62,486 nucleotides of DNA from Pseudomonadota bacterium (GCA_023386635.1 JAEWJH010000102.1:1-62486); one strand, 5' to 3'; positions 33,054-42,133 are shown, numbered from the stretch's first letter. The notes: generated by a model not told the origin, from the sequence alone. Numbers and translations are program-made.

Positions 33054-34172
33054 GTGGTCGCATCTGAATCGAAACTGGCTGCGGCCTTTTCTGGCAAAAC
33101 CGTTCTGGTCACGGGCCATACCGGATTTAAGGGGTCGTGGCTGTGCGCGTGGCTGCGGCGGATCGGTGCCGACGTGGTCGGATTGTCGATCGATATTCCG
33201 ACGCAGCCGTCGCATTTCAATCTGTTGAACATTGCGGGAGAGATCGATGATGTCCGGCATGATGTTCGCGACGCGAACGTGGTCAGCGCGGCGATGACGC
33301 GGGTTGAGCCGGATTTTGTTTTTCATCTTGCCGCGCAGCCGCTCGTCAGGCGCGCATACAATCAGCCGCTCGAGACGTTTTCCGTCAATGCGATCGGAAC
33401 GGCGGTCGTGCTGGATTCGCTGCGAACGCTGAAAAAGCCATGCACTGCGGTGATCATCACCAGCGACAAGTGCTACGACAATGTCGAATGGGAATGGGGA
33501 TATCGCGAAACCGACCGGCTCGGCGGCAAGGACCCCTATAGTGGGTCGAAGGGAGCGGCGGAGCTTGTCATCCGCAGCTATCACGCTTCGTATTTCTCCG
33601 CCGCCGATCATCCGGTGAAGCTCGCGGTCGGCCGGGCGGGCAATGTGATCGGAGGCGGCGATTGGGCCGAGGACCGGTTGGTGCCGGACTGTGTGCGGGC
33701 CTGGGCGAACGGCGCGGTGGTCGATATCCGCAATCCGAACGCGACGCGGCCGTGGCAGCATGTGCTGGAACCTCTGTCCGGGTATCTGTGGCTGGCGGCC
33801 CTGCTGTCGCAGGATAATGCGCTGAACGGGGAAGCTTTTAATTTCGGCCCCGCGGCGACCGACAATTACACCGTGGCGGATGTCATCTCGGCGATGGCGC
33901 AAACCTGGTCCAGCGGCAAGGCGCAGTTTGTGGTCCGTGAACAGACGGGGCGTAGCGAGGCCGGGCTGCTGAAGCTGAATTGCGATAAGGCTTTTGTGCG
34001 CCTTGCCTGGCGACCGACGCTCACATTCGCGGAGACGGCGCGCATGACGAGCGAGTGGTACGACTCGTTTTATTCAAAGGCCGACGGGGCGGCGGTCCGG
34101 ACCGAGACGATCGCGCAGATCGCGGCTTATGAATCCCTTGCCAAAAGCCGGGGTCTGACATGGGCAAACTGA
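33054..34172 (+). CDS. rfbG: CDP-glucose 4,6-dehydratase
   Basis: 372 residues from GTG 33054. LVTGHTGFKGSWLCAWL is the signature NAD-binding segment of RfbG, IITSDKCYDNVEWEWGYRE and DPYSGSKGAAELVI hold the active site, and GNVIGGGDWAEDRLVPD completes the match. It turns CDP-glucose into CDP-4-keto-6-deoxyglucose. Its partner cytidylyltransferase gene lies 3.1 kb downstream at 37318. The 3' end overlaps the epimerase-like gene by 13 bases. Confidence 0.93.
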   Translation: MVASESKLAAAFSGKTVLVTGHTGFKGSWLCAWLRRIGADVVGLSIDIPTQPSHFNLLNIAGEIDDVRHDVRDANVVSAAMTRVEPDFVFHLAAQPLVRRAYNQPLETFSVNAIGTAVVLDSLRTLKKPCTAVIITSDKCYDNVEWEWGYRETDRLGGKDPYSGSKGAAELVIRSYHASYFSAADHPVKLAVGRAGNVIGGGDWAEDRLVPDCVRAWANGAVVDIRNPNATRPWQHVLEPLSGYLWLAALLSQDNALNGEAFNFGPAATDNYTVADVISAMAQTWSSGKAQFVVREQTGRSEAGLLKLNCDKAFVRLAWRPTLTFAETARMTSEWYDSFYSKADGAAVRTETIAQIAAYESLAKSRGLTWAN

Positions 34173-34627
34173 TCGACCGAGTCGTCGTCACTCCGCTTGC
34201 CGTCATTCCGGTCGCTGCCGGCGACGTCATGCACGGGATCAAAGCCAGTAGCCCCGGTTACACCGGTTTTGGGGAGGCGTATTTTTCCTGTCTTGCGCCC
34301 GGTGCTATGAAGGGTTGGAAGAGGCATTCCCGCATGACATTGAATCTCGTCGTGCCGGTCGGAGTCGTACGCTTTGGTATCGTCGATTCTGACACGCAGG
34401 AGTCGCGACTTTACCAACTCGGTCCGCAACATTATGCCCGATTGACCGTGCCGCCTGGCCTCTGGATGGCGTTTTGCAGTAGTTCAACGGAAACCAGCAT
34501 CGTTCTCAATCTTGCGGATATCGAACACGATCCGTTGGAAGTGGAAAAGCTGCCGCAAGATGCGGTGCCGTTCAATTGGAGCGCTCCTCTGTGCGGCATC
34601 GGACCCGAGCAAGTCCCAGCGTCATGA
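34160..34627 (+). CDS. dTDP-4-dehydrorhamnose 3,5-epimerase-like cupin
   Basis: 155 residues with a cupin core: GAMKGWKRHSRMTLNLVVPVGVVRFGIVD and LTVPPGLWMAFCSS. It resembles the RmlC-related family seen in CDP- and dTDP-deoxysugar cassettes. The usual GLHxQ motif with the catalytic His is replaced by GWKRH, so the chemistry may be C3 epimerisation only, or different. Start overlaps rfbG; stop overlaps the following methyltransferase start. Likely acts on CDP-4-keto-6-deoxyglucose. Confidence 0.75.
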   Translation: MGKLIDRVVVTPLAVIPVAAGDVMHGIKASSPGYTGFGEAYFSCLAPGAMKGWKRHSRMTLNLVVPVGVVRFGIVDSDTQESRLYQLGPQHYARLTVPPGLWMAFCSSSTETSIVLNLADIEHDPLEVEKLPQDAVPFNWSAPLCGIGPEQVPAS

Positions 34628-35562
34628 GCGAATCCATTTCTTTTGCCGACTTTTGTGCCTACGCCGAACGCTACGTCCCGTTTCGATGGGAGATGGGCGA
34701 CCAAAGCGATTTTTTGCCGGACGATGTGCGCGGCAAGCACTCGGTTCTGGTGAGTCTGGTCCGCTTCTGGCTCGTCACCAACGCGGTTCGAAAAGCCTGC
34801 CCGGATTTTTCGACGATTGTCGACGTCGGTGCTTATCCGGGCGCCATGATCAAGATCCTGCGGCATTATTTCCTGCAAGCTTTCGAATACTGGGCAGTCG
34901 GTCTCGGCATGACCGAGGAATATCGAGCCGAGATGCAGAAGCTCGGCGGGAAGTGTTTTGAAACCGAAATCGATCCGAGTTTTGTCGCGCCGGCCCCGGC
35001 TCACGCATGGCCGGTGCGCAATGTCGACTGCGTTCTCCTGCTCGACGTGATCGAGCACCTCGTGAACCCGGTCGATTGCCTCGATGCCATCAACAATGCG
35101 TTGCGGGATGATGGCATTCTCGTCATCACCACGGACAATATCGCGTCGTTCGCGAATGCTTATCAGATGGCGAAGAACGGGCGCAGCCCGAACTTGCAGC
35201 CGCTGCATTCGAGCCTGATCTATCGTGGGCCCTGGCGACCGCACTTCCGCGAGTTCTCGAAGGAGGAATTGGCGTTTTACCTCGATTATGCGGGCTTCTC
35301 GGTGGTGGAGCATCGCTACTTCGAGCGGCGCCAGGGCGATTATTTTTTCGATGCCAATGGCAAGGTCGGCGTTCACAATCGCTATCGTGGGCTCAAGGGC
35401 GGTCTGCAACGCGCGATCCTGTCGGTCGCGCCGCATCTCCAGGATCATCAGATCGTCGTGGCGCGTAAAAAGATCCCGCATGATGAAGCGATCCGCCGCA
35501 GGCCGCAGCCAACATCCTCGATGGATGAATGGCTGAAGATATTGTCTGCCGCGAATGCCTGA
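34624..35562 (+). CDS. Class I SAM-dependent methyltransferase
   Basis: 312 residues from ATG 34624 (overlaps the epimerase stop). IVDVGAYPGAMIKILR is motif I, LLLDVIEHLVNPVDCLDAINNALRDDG is the post-motif region. A C-terminal extension (about 205-310) has FREFSKEELAFYLDYAGF, as in Methyltransf_23-type enzymes. Methylates an unknown sugar or its C-atom. It lacks the N-terminal zinc-binding domain of the known sugar C-methyltransferases of the TylCIII kind, so O-methylation is more likely. Confidence 0.75.
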   Translation: MSESISFADFCAYAERYVPFRWEMGDQSDFLPDDVRGKHSVLVSLVRFWLVTNAVRKACPDFSTIVDVGAYPGAMIKILRHYFLQAFEYWAVGLGMTEEYRAEMQKLGGKCFETEIDPSFVAPAPAHAWPVRNVDCVLLLDVIEHLVNPVDCLDAINNALRDDGILVITTDNIASFANAYQMAKNGRSPNLQPLHSSLIYRGPWRPHFREFSKEELAFYLDYAGFSVVEHRYFERRQGDYFFDANGKVGVHNRYRGLKGGLQRAILSVAPHLQDHQIVVARKKIPHDEAIRRRPQPTSSMDEWLKILSAANA

Positions 35563-35610
35563 TATCTCTCGGATCGGCGTCGCGTGCTTCAGCGGCATTG
35601 GTTGCAAGCA

Positions 35611-36396
35611 ATGAATGACATCACCAAGGTTTTCTCGGCTTTCGCCAGCCATGGATGGCGCGCGCCGCTTTACATTCTCTCGGTGCTGCGCCGACGCTTG
35701 CATGCGTGGCGGACGAATCGGGCGATCACCGATGCCGGCGCAGCGCAGGATCTCACGTCGGCATTCAGCCTGATCTACAATAAGCGATGGTGGGATGCCG
35801 GCGGCGAATCCGCGAGCGGGCCGGGCTCGACACTGCAATTCACCCAGCCGTTCCGGACTCAGTTTCAGGATTTTCTCGCCAGCCGAAAGCCCCGAACGCT
35901 GCTGGATGCGCCGTGCGGTGACTGGAACTGGATGAAGGAAGTCCGGTTTCCGGAGACCATGAACTATATCGGCGGTGATATCGTGCCGCAGATCGTCGAG
36001 CGGCTGCGCGGGAGCTATAGCCGTGGCAATCGCACTTTCATCCTGCTCGACATCACCAAAGACGAATTGCCCGAAGCCGATTTGTGGCTCTGCCGGGATT
36101 GCCTGGCGCATCTCTCCTATGCCGACGTGAGAAAGGCATTGGAGAATTTCGCGCGCTCGAACATCCCGTATGCGCTCGTCTCCAACTACATCCAGCGCGA
36201 CGTGAATGTGGATATCGCGTCGGGCGGCTTTCGCGTGCTCGACCTCCGGCTGGCACCGTTCCATCTGCCGGAGCCGGCCGTGAAGATCAACGACTGGCCC
36301 GATGACGAGACCGTGCGGCAGGTCTGCTTGTGGAGCCGCGAGGAGGTGGCAGCGGCGCTTGCCGATGGTGCCGCGACAAAAGCGTCGCGATCCTGA
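35611..36396 (+). CDS. Class I SAM-dependent methyltransferase
   Basis: About 261 residues. TLLDAPCGDWNWMKE is motif I, YIGGDIVPQIVERL follows, and DLWLCRDCLAHLSYADV replaces the usual acidic post-I motif. This pattern is seen in a family of predicted SAM methyltransferases of O-antigen loci. Start taken at ATG 35611; a GTG at 35584 is possible. It lies between another methyltransferase gene and the RmlD-like reductase gene. Confidence 0.72.
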   Translation: MNDITKVFSAFASHGWRAPLYILSVLRRRLHAWRTNRAITDAGAAQDLTSAFSLIYNKRWWDAGGESASGPGSTLQFTQPFRTQFQDFLASRKPRTLLDAPCGDWNWMKEVRFPETMNYIGGDIVPQIVERLRGSYSRGNRTFILLDITKDELPEADLWLCRDCLAHLSYADVRKALENFARSNIPYALVSNYIQRDVNVDIASGGFRVLDLRLAPFHLPEPAVKINDWPDDETVRQVCLWSREEVAAALADGAATKASRS

Positions 36397-36414
36397 CATG
36401 GCGAACGTCGTGCC

Positions 36415-37287
36415 ATGAACCGGATTTTGCTGCTGGGGGCCGGTGGCGTTTTGGGCCGCGCATTTTCCGAGCACCTCGCCGATGGACAAGTGGTGACGGC
36501 CGGTCGCCGCGAACTGGAGAACGAGCCGGCAGCGGCGCTCGAGCGGCTCTTCCGACACCATCGGCCGGACTTTGTGATCAACTGCGCTGCCCATACCGAT
36601 CTCGAAGTCGCGGAGGCCGATCCCGAGCGGGATGCCCGCGCGAATGCGGAGCTTCCCGGACTGATCGGGGCGGTCTGTCGGACGAATGGTGCGACGCTGC
36701 TGCACTTTTCCAGCACCGGCTGCTACGGAAGCTGGAAAGAGACGCCATATTCCGATGATGACGACCTGCGCCCGACGACGGCTCATCACCGGGCCAAGGC
36801 CGCCGGCGAAGAAGCCGTCACATCATCAGGCTGCCGGTTTCTCGTGCTCAGGACAGGCTGGCTCTACGGGGGCGTTGCCGGCCAGCCAAAAAATTTCGTT
36901 TGGAATCGAATCGTCGAGGCACGCGGCAAAAGTGAAATAGCCTCTGACGCGGTACAGCGGGGGTGTCCGACGTTCGCGAACGATCTGGTTGGGCAGGCCC
37001 TGCTCATGATCGAGAAGGGACTTGAGGGCGTCTTCAATGCCGTCGCGAATGGAAATGCCAGCCGCTACGACTATGTGGCGGAAATCGTCGCGGCGACGGC
37101 CTTGCCGTGCGTGGTCAAGCCTGGGCCGCGTTTCCAGCGCCGTGCCAATGTTTCGATGAACGAGATGGCCATCAACACGCGCCTGAAGGGTCTGGGCCTC
37201 GATATCATGCCTGACTGGAAGATTTCATTGCGCCGTTATGTTCAGGCTCTCATGGACAGCGAACATCGGGAGACGCGGTCCGCGTGA
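36415..37287 (+). CDS. RmlD-like sugar-nucleotide reductase with altered active site
   Basis: 290 residues of the dTDP-4-dehydrorhamnose reductase family: ILLLGAGGVLGRAF for NAD(P), FVINCAAHTDLEVAEADP, HFSSTGCYG, and LRTGWLYGG. The catalytic YGxSK motif is replaced by HHRAK, so the Tyr is a His while the Lys is kept. In the CDP-sugar cassette it would reduce the 4-keto group. Whether it is active, uses His as acid, or has another role cannot be told from sequence. Confidence 0.75.
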   Translation: MNRILLLGAGGVLGRAFSEHLADGQVVTAGRRELENEPAAALERLFRHHRPDFVINCAAHTDLEVAEADPERDARANAELPGLIGAVCRTNGATLLHFSSTGCYGSWKETPYSDDDDLRPTTAHHRAKAAGEEAVTSSGCRFLVLRTGWLYGGVAGQPKNFVWNRIVEARGKSEIASDAVQRGCPTFANDLVGQALLMIEKGLEGVFNAVANGNASRYDYVAEIVAATALPCVVKPGPRFQRRANVSMNEMAINTRLKGLGLDIMPDWKISLRRYVQALMDSEHRETRSA

Positions 37288-37317
37288 CGAGCCATCGGAT
37301 AGGGGAGATTTGATTCC

Positions 37318-38082
37318 GTGAAAGTCGCAATCCTGGCAGGTGGCTTCGGCACACGGTTGGCTGAGTACACCGAAGCCATTCCGAAACCGATGGTGCCGAT
37401 CGGCGGCCACCCGATTCTGTGGCACATCATGCAGCGTTATGCTGCCTTCGGTCACAAGGACTTCGTTCTGGCGCTCGGATACAAAGCCAATGTGGTCAAA
37501 GAGTATTTTCTCAATCATCGCGCGTTGAACAGCGATTTCACCGTTCATCTCGGCTCCGGCAAAATCGAGACGCTGCAATCGGGCGATCTCGATTGGTCCG
37601 TCACGCTGGCGGATACCGGGGAACGCTCGATGACGGGCGGGCGCCTGAAACGGTTGCAGCGATATCTGTCCGACGGCACCTTCATGCTGACCTACGGAGA
37701 CGGTGTCGCGTCGATCGATATCGCGCGGCTGCTGGAATTCCATCGGTCGCACAAGAAGCTTGTGACAGTCACAGCCGTGCACCCCGTCGCGCGTTTCGGC
37801 GAACTGACATTGATCGGTAACAATGTGACGGCGTTCCGCGAGAAACCGCAGGTGGTCGAGGGGTGGATCAACGGCGGATTCTTTGTCTGCGAGCCGGAAT
37901 TCCTCGACATGATCGCGGACGACGACACTGTGCTGGAAGCCGAGCCGCTCGAGCGAGCGGCGGCGGCCGGAGAATTGATGGCCTATCGGCACGACGGCTT
38001 CTGGCAATGCGTCGATACCAAACGCGACCGCGACTACCTGGACGGTCTATGGCGGCAGGGCGATGCGCCCTGGCGCGTGTAG
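37318..38082 (+). CDS. rfbF: Glucose-1-phosphate cytidylyltransferase
   Basis: 254 residues from GTG 37318, preceded by GGGGAG. VAILAGGFGTRLAEYT is the nucleotide-binding loop, IPKPMVPIGGHPILWHIM and FMLTYGDGVASIDI are typical of RfbF, and DGFWQCVDTKRD is the C-terminal signature. Makes CDP-glucose from glucose-1-phosphate and CTP, feeding RfbG. The gene order rfbG-epimerase-MT-MT-reductase-rfbF differs from the usual rfbF-rfbG order. Confidence 0.93.
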   Translation: MKVAILAGGFGTRLAEYTEAIPKPMVPIGGHPILWHIMQRYAAFGHKDFVLALGYKANVVKEYFLNHRALNSDFTVHLGSGKIETLQSGDLDWSVTLADTGERSMTGGRLKRLQRYLSDGTFMLTYGDGVASIDIARLLEFHRSHKKLVTVTAVHPVARFGELTLIGNNVTAFREKPQVVEGWINGGFFVCEPEFLDMIADDDTVLEAEPLERAAAAGELMAYRHDGFWQCVDTKRDRDYLDGLWRQGDAPWRV

Positions 38083-38124
38083 CGGGTTGACGTCGGTTCG
38101 TCAGATGCGCGCCACGAGCAGGTC

Positions 38125-39099
38125 ATGAACGCGCCCCGCGTTTCCATCATCATGAATGGATTCAATGTCGCGCCTTATGTCGAGGCGGCGTTGAAATCCG
38201 TTTTCGCTCAAACCTGGAGCGATTGGGAAATCGTCTTTTGGGACAATCGCTCGACCGACGGCACGGCGGAGATCGTGCATCGTTATGCTGATCCCAAGCT
38301 TCACTATCATCTCGCGCCGTCTTTCACCCCGTTGGGAGAGGCGCGGAATCTGGCGATCCGGAAATCGCGCGGCGCGTTGATCGCGTTTCTCGATTGCGAC
38401 GATCTGTGGCTTCCGGAAAAACTCGAGAAACAGGTGCCGCTGTTTGACGACCCGGAGGTCGGGCTCGTTTATTCAGATACGGTCTTCTTCAATGCGCGTG
38501 GCGACGAAAAGCGCATTTATGACGGCGTTCTGCCGGCCCGTGGCCGATGTTTCAAGCAGCTCCTGGGCCGCTATTTTCTGTCGATGGAGACCATCGTCCT
38601 TCGCCGGGAGGCGCTCGAGCAGCAGCCGGTCTGGTTCGATCCACGGTTCAACATGATCCCGGATGCGGATCTGTTTCGGCGGATTGCGCGCGAGTGGAAG
38701 ATCGACGGCGTCGCTGACGCGCTGGCGCGCTGGCGCGTCCACGGCAGCAGCTGGACGTTCAAGCATCCCGAGTTGTTCCGTACCGAGACGTTGCAGATGC
38801 TGGATACGTTTCGCGCGCTCTATCCGGGCTTTGACGCCGATTGCGCGCCGGAAGTCGCCGAACTGATGCAGGTGATCGGTTTGATGGAAGCGCGCGATGC
38901 GTGGCTTCGCGGCGATAAATGGCCGCTGGTGCGCCATTTCCGCGCGCGAGGCGATCTCAAATCGTTGATCCTCGCGCTGGGTGTCGCGGCGTGGCCGGCT
39001 TCGCTGGCCGCCCATGCCTTGAGGCTTCGCGGTGACGTGGTTCCGGACGAGTATTTCTCCACGCGGCGCATCGGTGCGACGCCTGCCGGGGCATCCTGA
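38125..39099 (+). CDS. Glycosyltransferase family 2
   Basis: 324 residues. VSIIMNGFNVAPYVEAALKSVFAQTWSDWEIVFWDNRSTDGT is the GT-A nucleotide-binding region. FLDCDDLWLPEKLEKQ holds the DxD-type metal motif. A C-terminal helical region of about 80 residues is unassigned. Cytoplasmic transferase, donor unknown; adjacency to the CDP-sugar genes makes a CDP-6-deoxyhexose possible. Confidence 0.85.
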   Translation: MNAPRVSIIMNGFNVAPYVEAALKSVFAQTWSDWEIVFWDNRSTDGTAEIVHRYADPKLHYHLAPSFTPLGEARNLAIRKSRGALIAFLDCDDLWLPEKLEKQVPLFDDPEVGLVYSDTVFFNARGDEKRIYDGVLPARGRCFKQLLGRYFLSMETIVLRREALEQQPVWFDPRFNMIPDADLFRRIAREWKIDGVADALARWRVHGSSWTFKHPELFRTETLQMLDTFRALYPGFDADCAPEVAELMQVIGLMEARDAWLRGDKWPLVRHFRARGDLKSLILALGVAAWPASLAAHALRLRGDVVPDEYFSTRRIGATPAGAS

Positions 39100-39101
39100 C
39101 A

Positions 39102-39884
39102 ATGCTGAAAGAGTTCATTCGCCGGGTCGATCATGCGCTCCTCGGCAGCCGGTTGAGCAGGCTCAATCAACATTTCTCCAATGCTCGCCAGGAGCGGCGC
39201 TGGCGCGCCGACGCGGAAACCGGGTCGCCCTATCGGCTTGTGTCTCATTACAGCGAGAACAGATCCGATCTGTTCTGGACGCTGTGCGACAAATACGGCT
39301 CCGACAAAGCTGAATCGACATCGTTGCATCCGACCCCGAGCGTGTCGCACAGCTATGCGGACTTTTATTCGCGGCTGTTCGCGCATTGCCGAAACGGCGT
39401 CGCGCGGGTGTTCGAATGCGGCCTGGGGACGAACAATCCCGATTTTGTTTCCAATATGGGCTTGCGCGGCCGTCCGGGCGCATCGCTGAGAGTCTGGCGG
39501 GACTATTTCCCAAAGGCGGCCGTCATCGGCGCCGATATCGATCGCGAAGTCTTGTTCAGCGAAGACCGCATCGAAACCTTTTATATCGACCAGCTCGACC
39601 CTGCCGCCATCGCGTCGTTCTGGCAATCGGTTGGCTTGGACAATTTCGATCTGATGGTCGACGACGGGCTTCACACGTTTGAAGCCGGCCGTTGTCTGTT
39701 CGAGCACTCGATCGGGCGGCTCGCTCCCGGCGGGATCTACATTATCGAGGATGTAAAGCTCGGCGATCTGGTGAGCTTCAAACGTTATTTTTCCGGCAAG
39801 CCCTATCTCGTGGACTACGTGAACCTATTCCGCCCTAGCGCGTCTCTCAGCGACAACAATCTGGTCGTGATCCGGCGGCCGTAA
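39102..39884 (+). CDS. MycE/CmcI-like SAM-dependent methyltransferase
   Basis: 260 residues. FECGLGTNNPDFVSNM and VIGADIDREVLF form the SAM site; DLMVDDGLHTFEAGRCLFEHSIGRLAPGG and YIIEDV match the metal-binding DDG-H pattern of sugar O-methyltransferases such as MycE and related CmcI-like proteins. Starts two bases after the GT2 gene. It probably methylates a sugar hydroxyl with Mg2+. The acceptor is unknown. Confidence 0.75.
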   Translation: MLKEFIRRVDHALLGSRLSRLNQHFSNARQERRWRADAETGSPYRLVSHYSENRSDLFWTLCDKYGSDKAESTSLHPTPSVSHSYADFYSRLFAHCRNGVARVFECGLGTNNPDFVSNMGLRGRPGASLRVWRDYFPKAAVIGADIDREVLFSEDRIETFYIDQLDPAAIASFWQSVGLDNFDLMVDDGLHTFEAGRCLFEHSIGRLAPGGIYIIEDVKLGDLVSFKRYFSGKPYLVDYVNLFRPSASLSDNNLVVIRRP

Positions 39885-39901
39885 GTCGGTGAATTAAACC
39901 C

Positions 39902-40528
39902 ATGCAAATCAATTCCGGATTGCGGTCGATCCTGGCGTGGCCGCCGGTTTATCGGCTGCTCAACCGCGTCATCGGCAACGAAAAGTTTCGGCGCTGGTTC
40001 ATCGACCGGATCGTCGCGGTGAAGAGCGGGCAGACCTTGATCGATCTCGGCTGTGGGCCAGCCGATATTCTCGCCGAGCTCGATGCGGGTGTCCGCTATA
40101 TCGGGCTCGACATCAGCGAGGCCTATATCGAGGCGGCGCGGCAGCGGCATGGGGAGCGCGGACTGTTCCTTGCCGGCACTGTCACCGACTGGCGGCGCGA
40201 TCCGCGTATCCGTAACGCAGATGTGGTACTGGCCTATGGCCTGTTCCACCACGTTGACGACGACGAAACACTGGCGATCGTTCAATTCGCGCGCGATGTG
40301 CTGCGGCCCGGTGGGCGGCTCGTCTTCCTGGAGCCGTGCCTGCTGCTGTGGCAGGCCCGCCGGTCCGTGTTCATGATGGCGCAGGATCGCGGCCAGAACG
40401 TGCGCACCGAGCAGGAATGGAAGCGGCTGATCGCAGCGGTGTTTCCGACCGCGACAACGAGCGTGGTGACCAACGCGAACCGGCTCGGCTACACCCACAT
40501 CATCGCCGAATGCCGGAAAGACGCCTGA
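39902..40528 (+). CDS. Class I SAM-dependent methyltransferase (UbiE-like fold)
   Basis: 208 residues. LIDLGCGPADILAEL is motif I, YIGLDISEAYIEAAR motif II, FHHVDDDETLAIVQFARDVLRPGG the post-motif. Small methyltransferase of the Methyltransf_11 kind. Three bases separate it from the GT-C-like membrane gene. One of five methyltransferase-like genes between 32 and 41 kb. Confidence 0.75.
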   Translation: MQINSGLRSILAWPPVYRLLNRVIGNEKFRRWFIDRIVAVKSGQTLIDLGCGPADILAELDAGVRYIGLDISEAYIEAARQRHGERGLFLAGTVTDWRRDPRIRNADVVLAYGLFHHVDDDETLAIVQFARDVLRPGGRLVFLEPCLLLWQARRSVFMMAQDRGQNVRTEQEWKRLIAAVFPTATTSVVTNANRLGYTHIIAECRKDA

Positions 40529-40531
40529 ACC

Positions 40532-42130
40532 ATGACCGTGGGTGAACCGACTGCAAATCCCGCAATGCCCGACAGTCTCGCGCAATCCGCCGGCTGGCGA
40601 AGCGGATTGTGGACGCTGGGCGCGCTGATCGTCCTTTCTTTCGTGCTGCAGTGGGGCACCGGCCTCGCCAGCGATGATTATGTCCACATCTGGCAGGCGC
40701 TGGACTGGCGTTTGGCGGACCACTGGTGGCCCGATGAGTATGCCTCGATCCCCGTTCTGCATTACACGCAGGGTCTGGTCTTCTTCCTGCTCGGAGACAG
40801 ACCGTGGGCTTACGATCTCGTCAAGGCGCTCTACACCGCGGCTGCGGTGTACGGCGTAAGCCGGTTCTTCGCGCTGTTCTGCTCGCCGAACCGGGCGCTG
40901 GTATTTGGCTTCCTGTTCGTGTTCTTTCCGCTGCACGATTCGGCGGACTATTCGCTGACGATGTTCTACATCCTGGAATCGTTCGCGTTCTATCTGTACG
41001 CCTATGCAGTCGGCGCGCGCGGACGCTTCGGCCTTGCGGTGGTGTTTGCGTTGCTCGCATCGTTTGCGAGCTACGGCTCGTCACCGGTCGCATTCGGGCT
41101 GGCGCTGCTCGCTTACCTGCAGCAGCAGCGCAAGCTCGCTCTGGCGATGATCGTGCCGAACCTGATCTACGTCGCCTACTATTTGATCTCGTCTTTGCTG
41201 TTCAAGGTCGGAACGCCGCGCCTGATCGGCGAGATGACGATCCCGGCATTGATCAAGGGCTTCATCCTGGAGATCGTGACCTTCGCCGATGCGACCTTCG
41301 GGCCGTCGGCCTGGGCCAAGTTCTTTTACTCTATAACAGCGCTGGACGCGCTTGGTATCGTGATCGCCTTGGCGGCAGCCGCAGGCGCGGTCATCTGTCT
41401 GGTGAAGGAACCACGCGTTGCGCCAGCGTCGACCACGACGCGGAATCTGCTGCTGTCCTGCGCCGTCATCGTCGTGCTGTCGTTCGGCATGTTCAGTCTG
41501 ACGGGGCTTTACCCGTTCATCGCCTTCAATCTTGGCGACCGCATCATGGTCTATGGCAGTTTCCTGCTGGTGTGCGCGCTGGTGACACTGCGTCTGCCGC
41601 GTATCGCCGAGCAAGTGGCGGTGGTCGTAACGATATTCGCCATCGCCGGGCTCTCGGTGCATTGGAAAGACTGGAACCGCGAGATCGAGCGTGTCGCTAC
41701 GAATATCCGCGCGAGTCAGGCGCTGCGCGCCGTTCCGTCCGGAGCCATGGTGTTCGTGTCGCACGATCAGTTCAGTCGGCTTGGCCCGTTCGCGCATATC
41801 GAACTGTTCAACCCGACTTATGTCGTTCGCGCGTTCTTCAATTTGCAGATGCGGCCGGCGCCGTTCGATGCGGTATCGTTTAACCGTCGTTACGAATTAC
41901 GGAACGACGGCCTGCGCGATATGAAGTTCGGGGACACTCTTCCGGTCGGGGATGTGATCTGGCTTTATAATGCGCGCGAAAACACGCTGGAGCGTGTTTC
42001 GAGGGCCGATATTCCGGCCAGGTTGAGCGCCCTGCCGGATGAGAACCGGCACTGGGTGCAGATGATCGAGAATCCCCGGATCAAGGATCTGATGGGTCGC
42101 GTCGTGCCGAGGTTACGCTACGCGTTCTAG
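40532..42130 (+). CDS. Polytopic membrane protein, GT-C glycosyltransferase candidate
   Basis: 532 residues with about ten to eleven hydrophobic segments between 25 and 390 and a soluble C-terminal 130 residues. After the first membrane segment comes GLASDDYVHIW, where an acidic pair (Asp48-Asp49) sits in the first periplasmic loop, the mark of GT-C enzymes that use polyprenyl-phosphate sugars. It may add a side-branch sugar in the periplasm. The lipid-sugar synthase could be the GT2 at 44415. Wzy or Wzx function is not excluded. Confidence 0.55.
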   Translation: MTVGEPTANPAMPDSLAQSAGWRSGLWTLGALIVLSFVLQWGTGLASDDYVHIWQALDWRLADHWWPDEYASIPVLHYTQGLVFFLLGDRPWAYDLVKALYTAAAVYGVSRFFALFCSPNRALVFGFLFVFFPLHDSADYSLTMFYILESFAFYLYAYAVGARGRFGLAVVFALLASFASYGSSPVAFGLALLAYLQQQRKLALAMIVPNLIYVAYYLISSLLFKVGTPRLIGEMTIPALIKGFILEIVTFADATFGPSAWAKFFYSITALDALGIVIALAAAAGAVICLVKEPRVAPASTTTRNLLLSCAVIVVLSFGMFSLTGLYPFIAFNLGDRIMVYGSFLLVCALVTLRLPRIAEQVAVVVTIFAIAGLSVHWKDWNREIERVATNIRASQALRAVPSGAMVFVSHDQFSRLGPFAHIELFNPTYVVRAFFNLQMRPAPFDAVSFNRRYELRNDGLRDMKFGDTLPVGDVIWLYNARENTLERVSRADIPARLSALPDENRHWVQMIENPRIKDLMGRVVPRLRYAF

Positions 42131-42133
42131 ATG

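Noticed and set aside
32496..36789. Very long open frames on the minus strand (468 and 785 codons)
   Set aside because: They lie opposite well-supported genes with recognised motifs. Their translations are rich in Arg, His and Asp with no family resemblance, as expected for antisense frames in high-G+C DNA.
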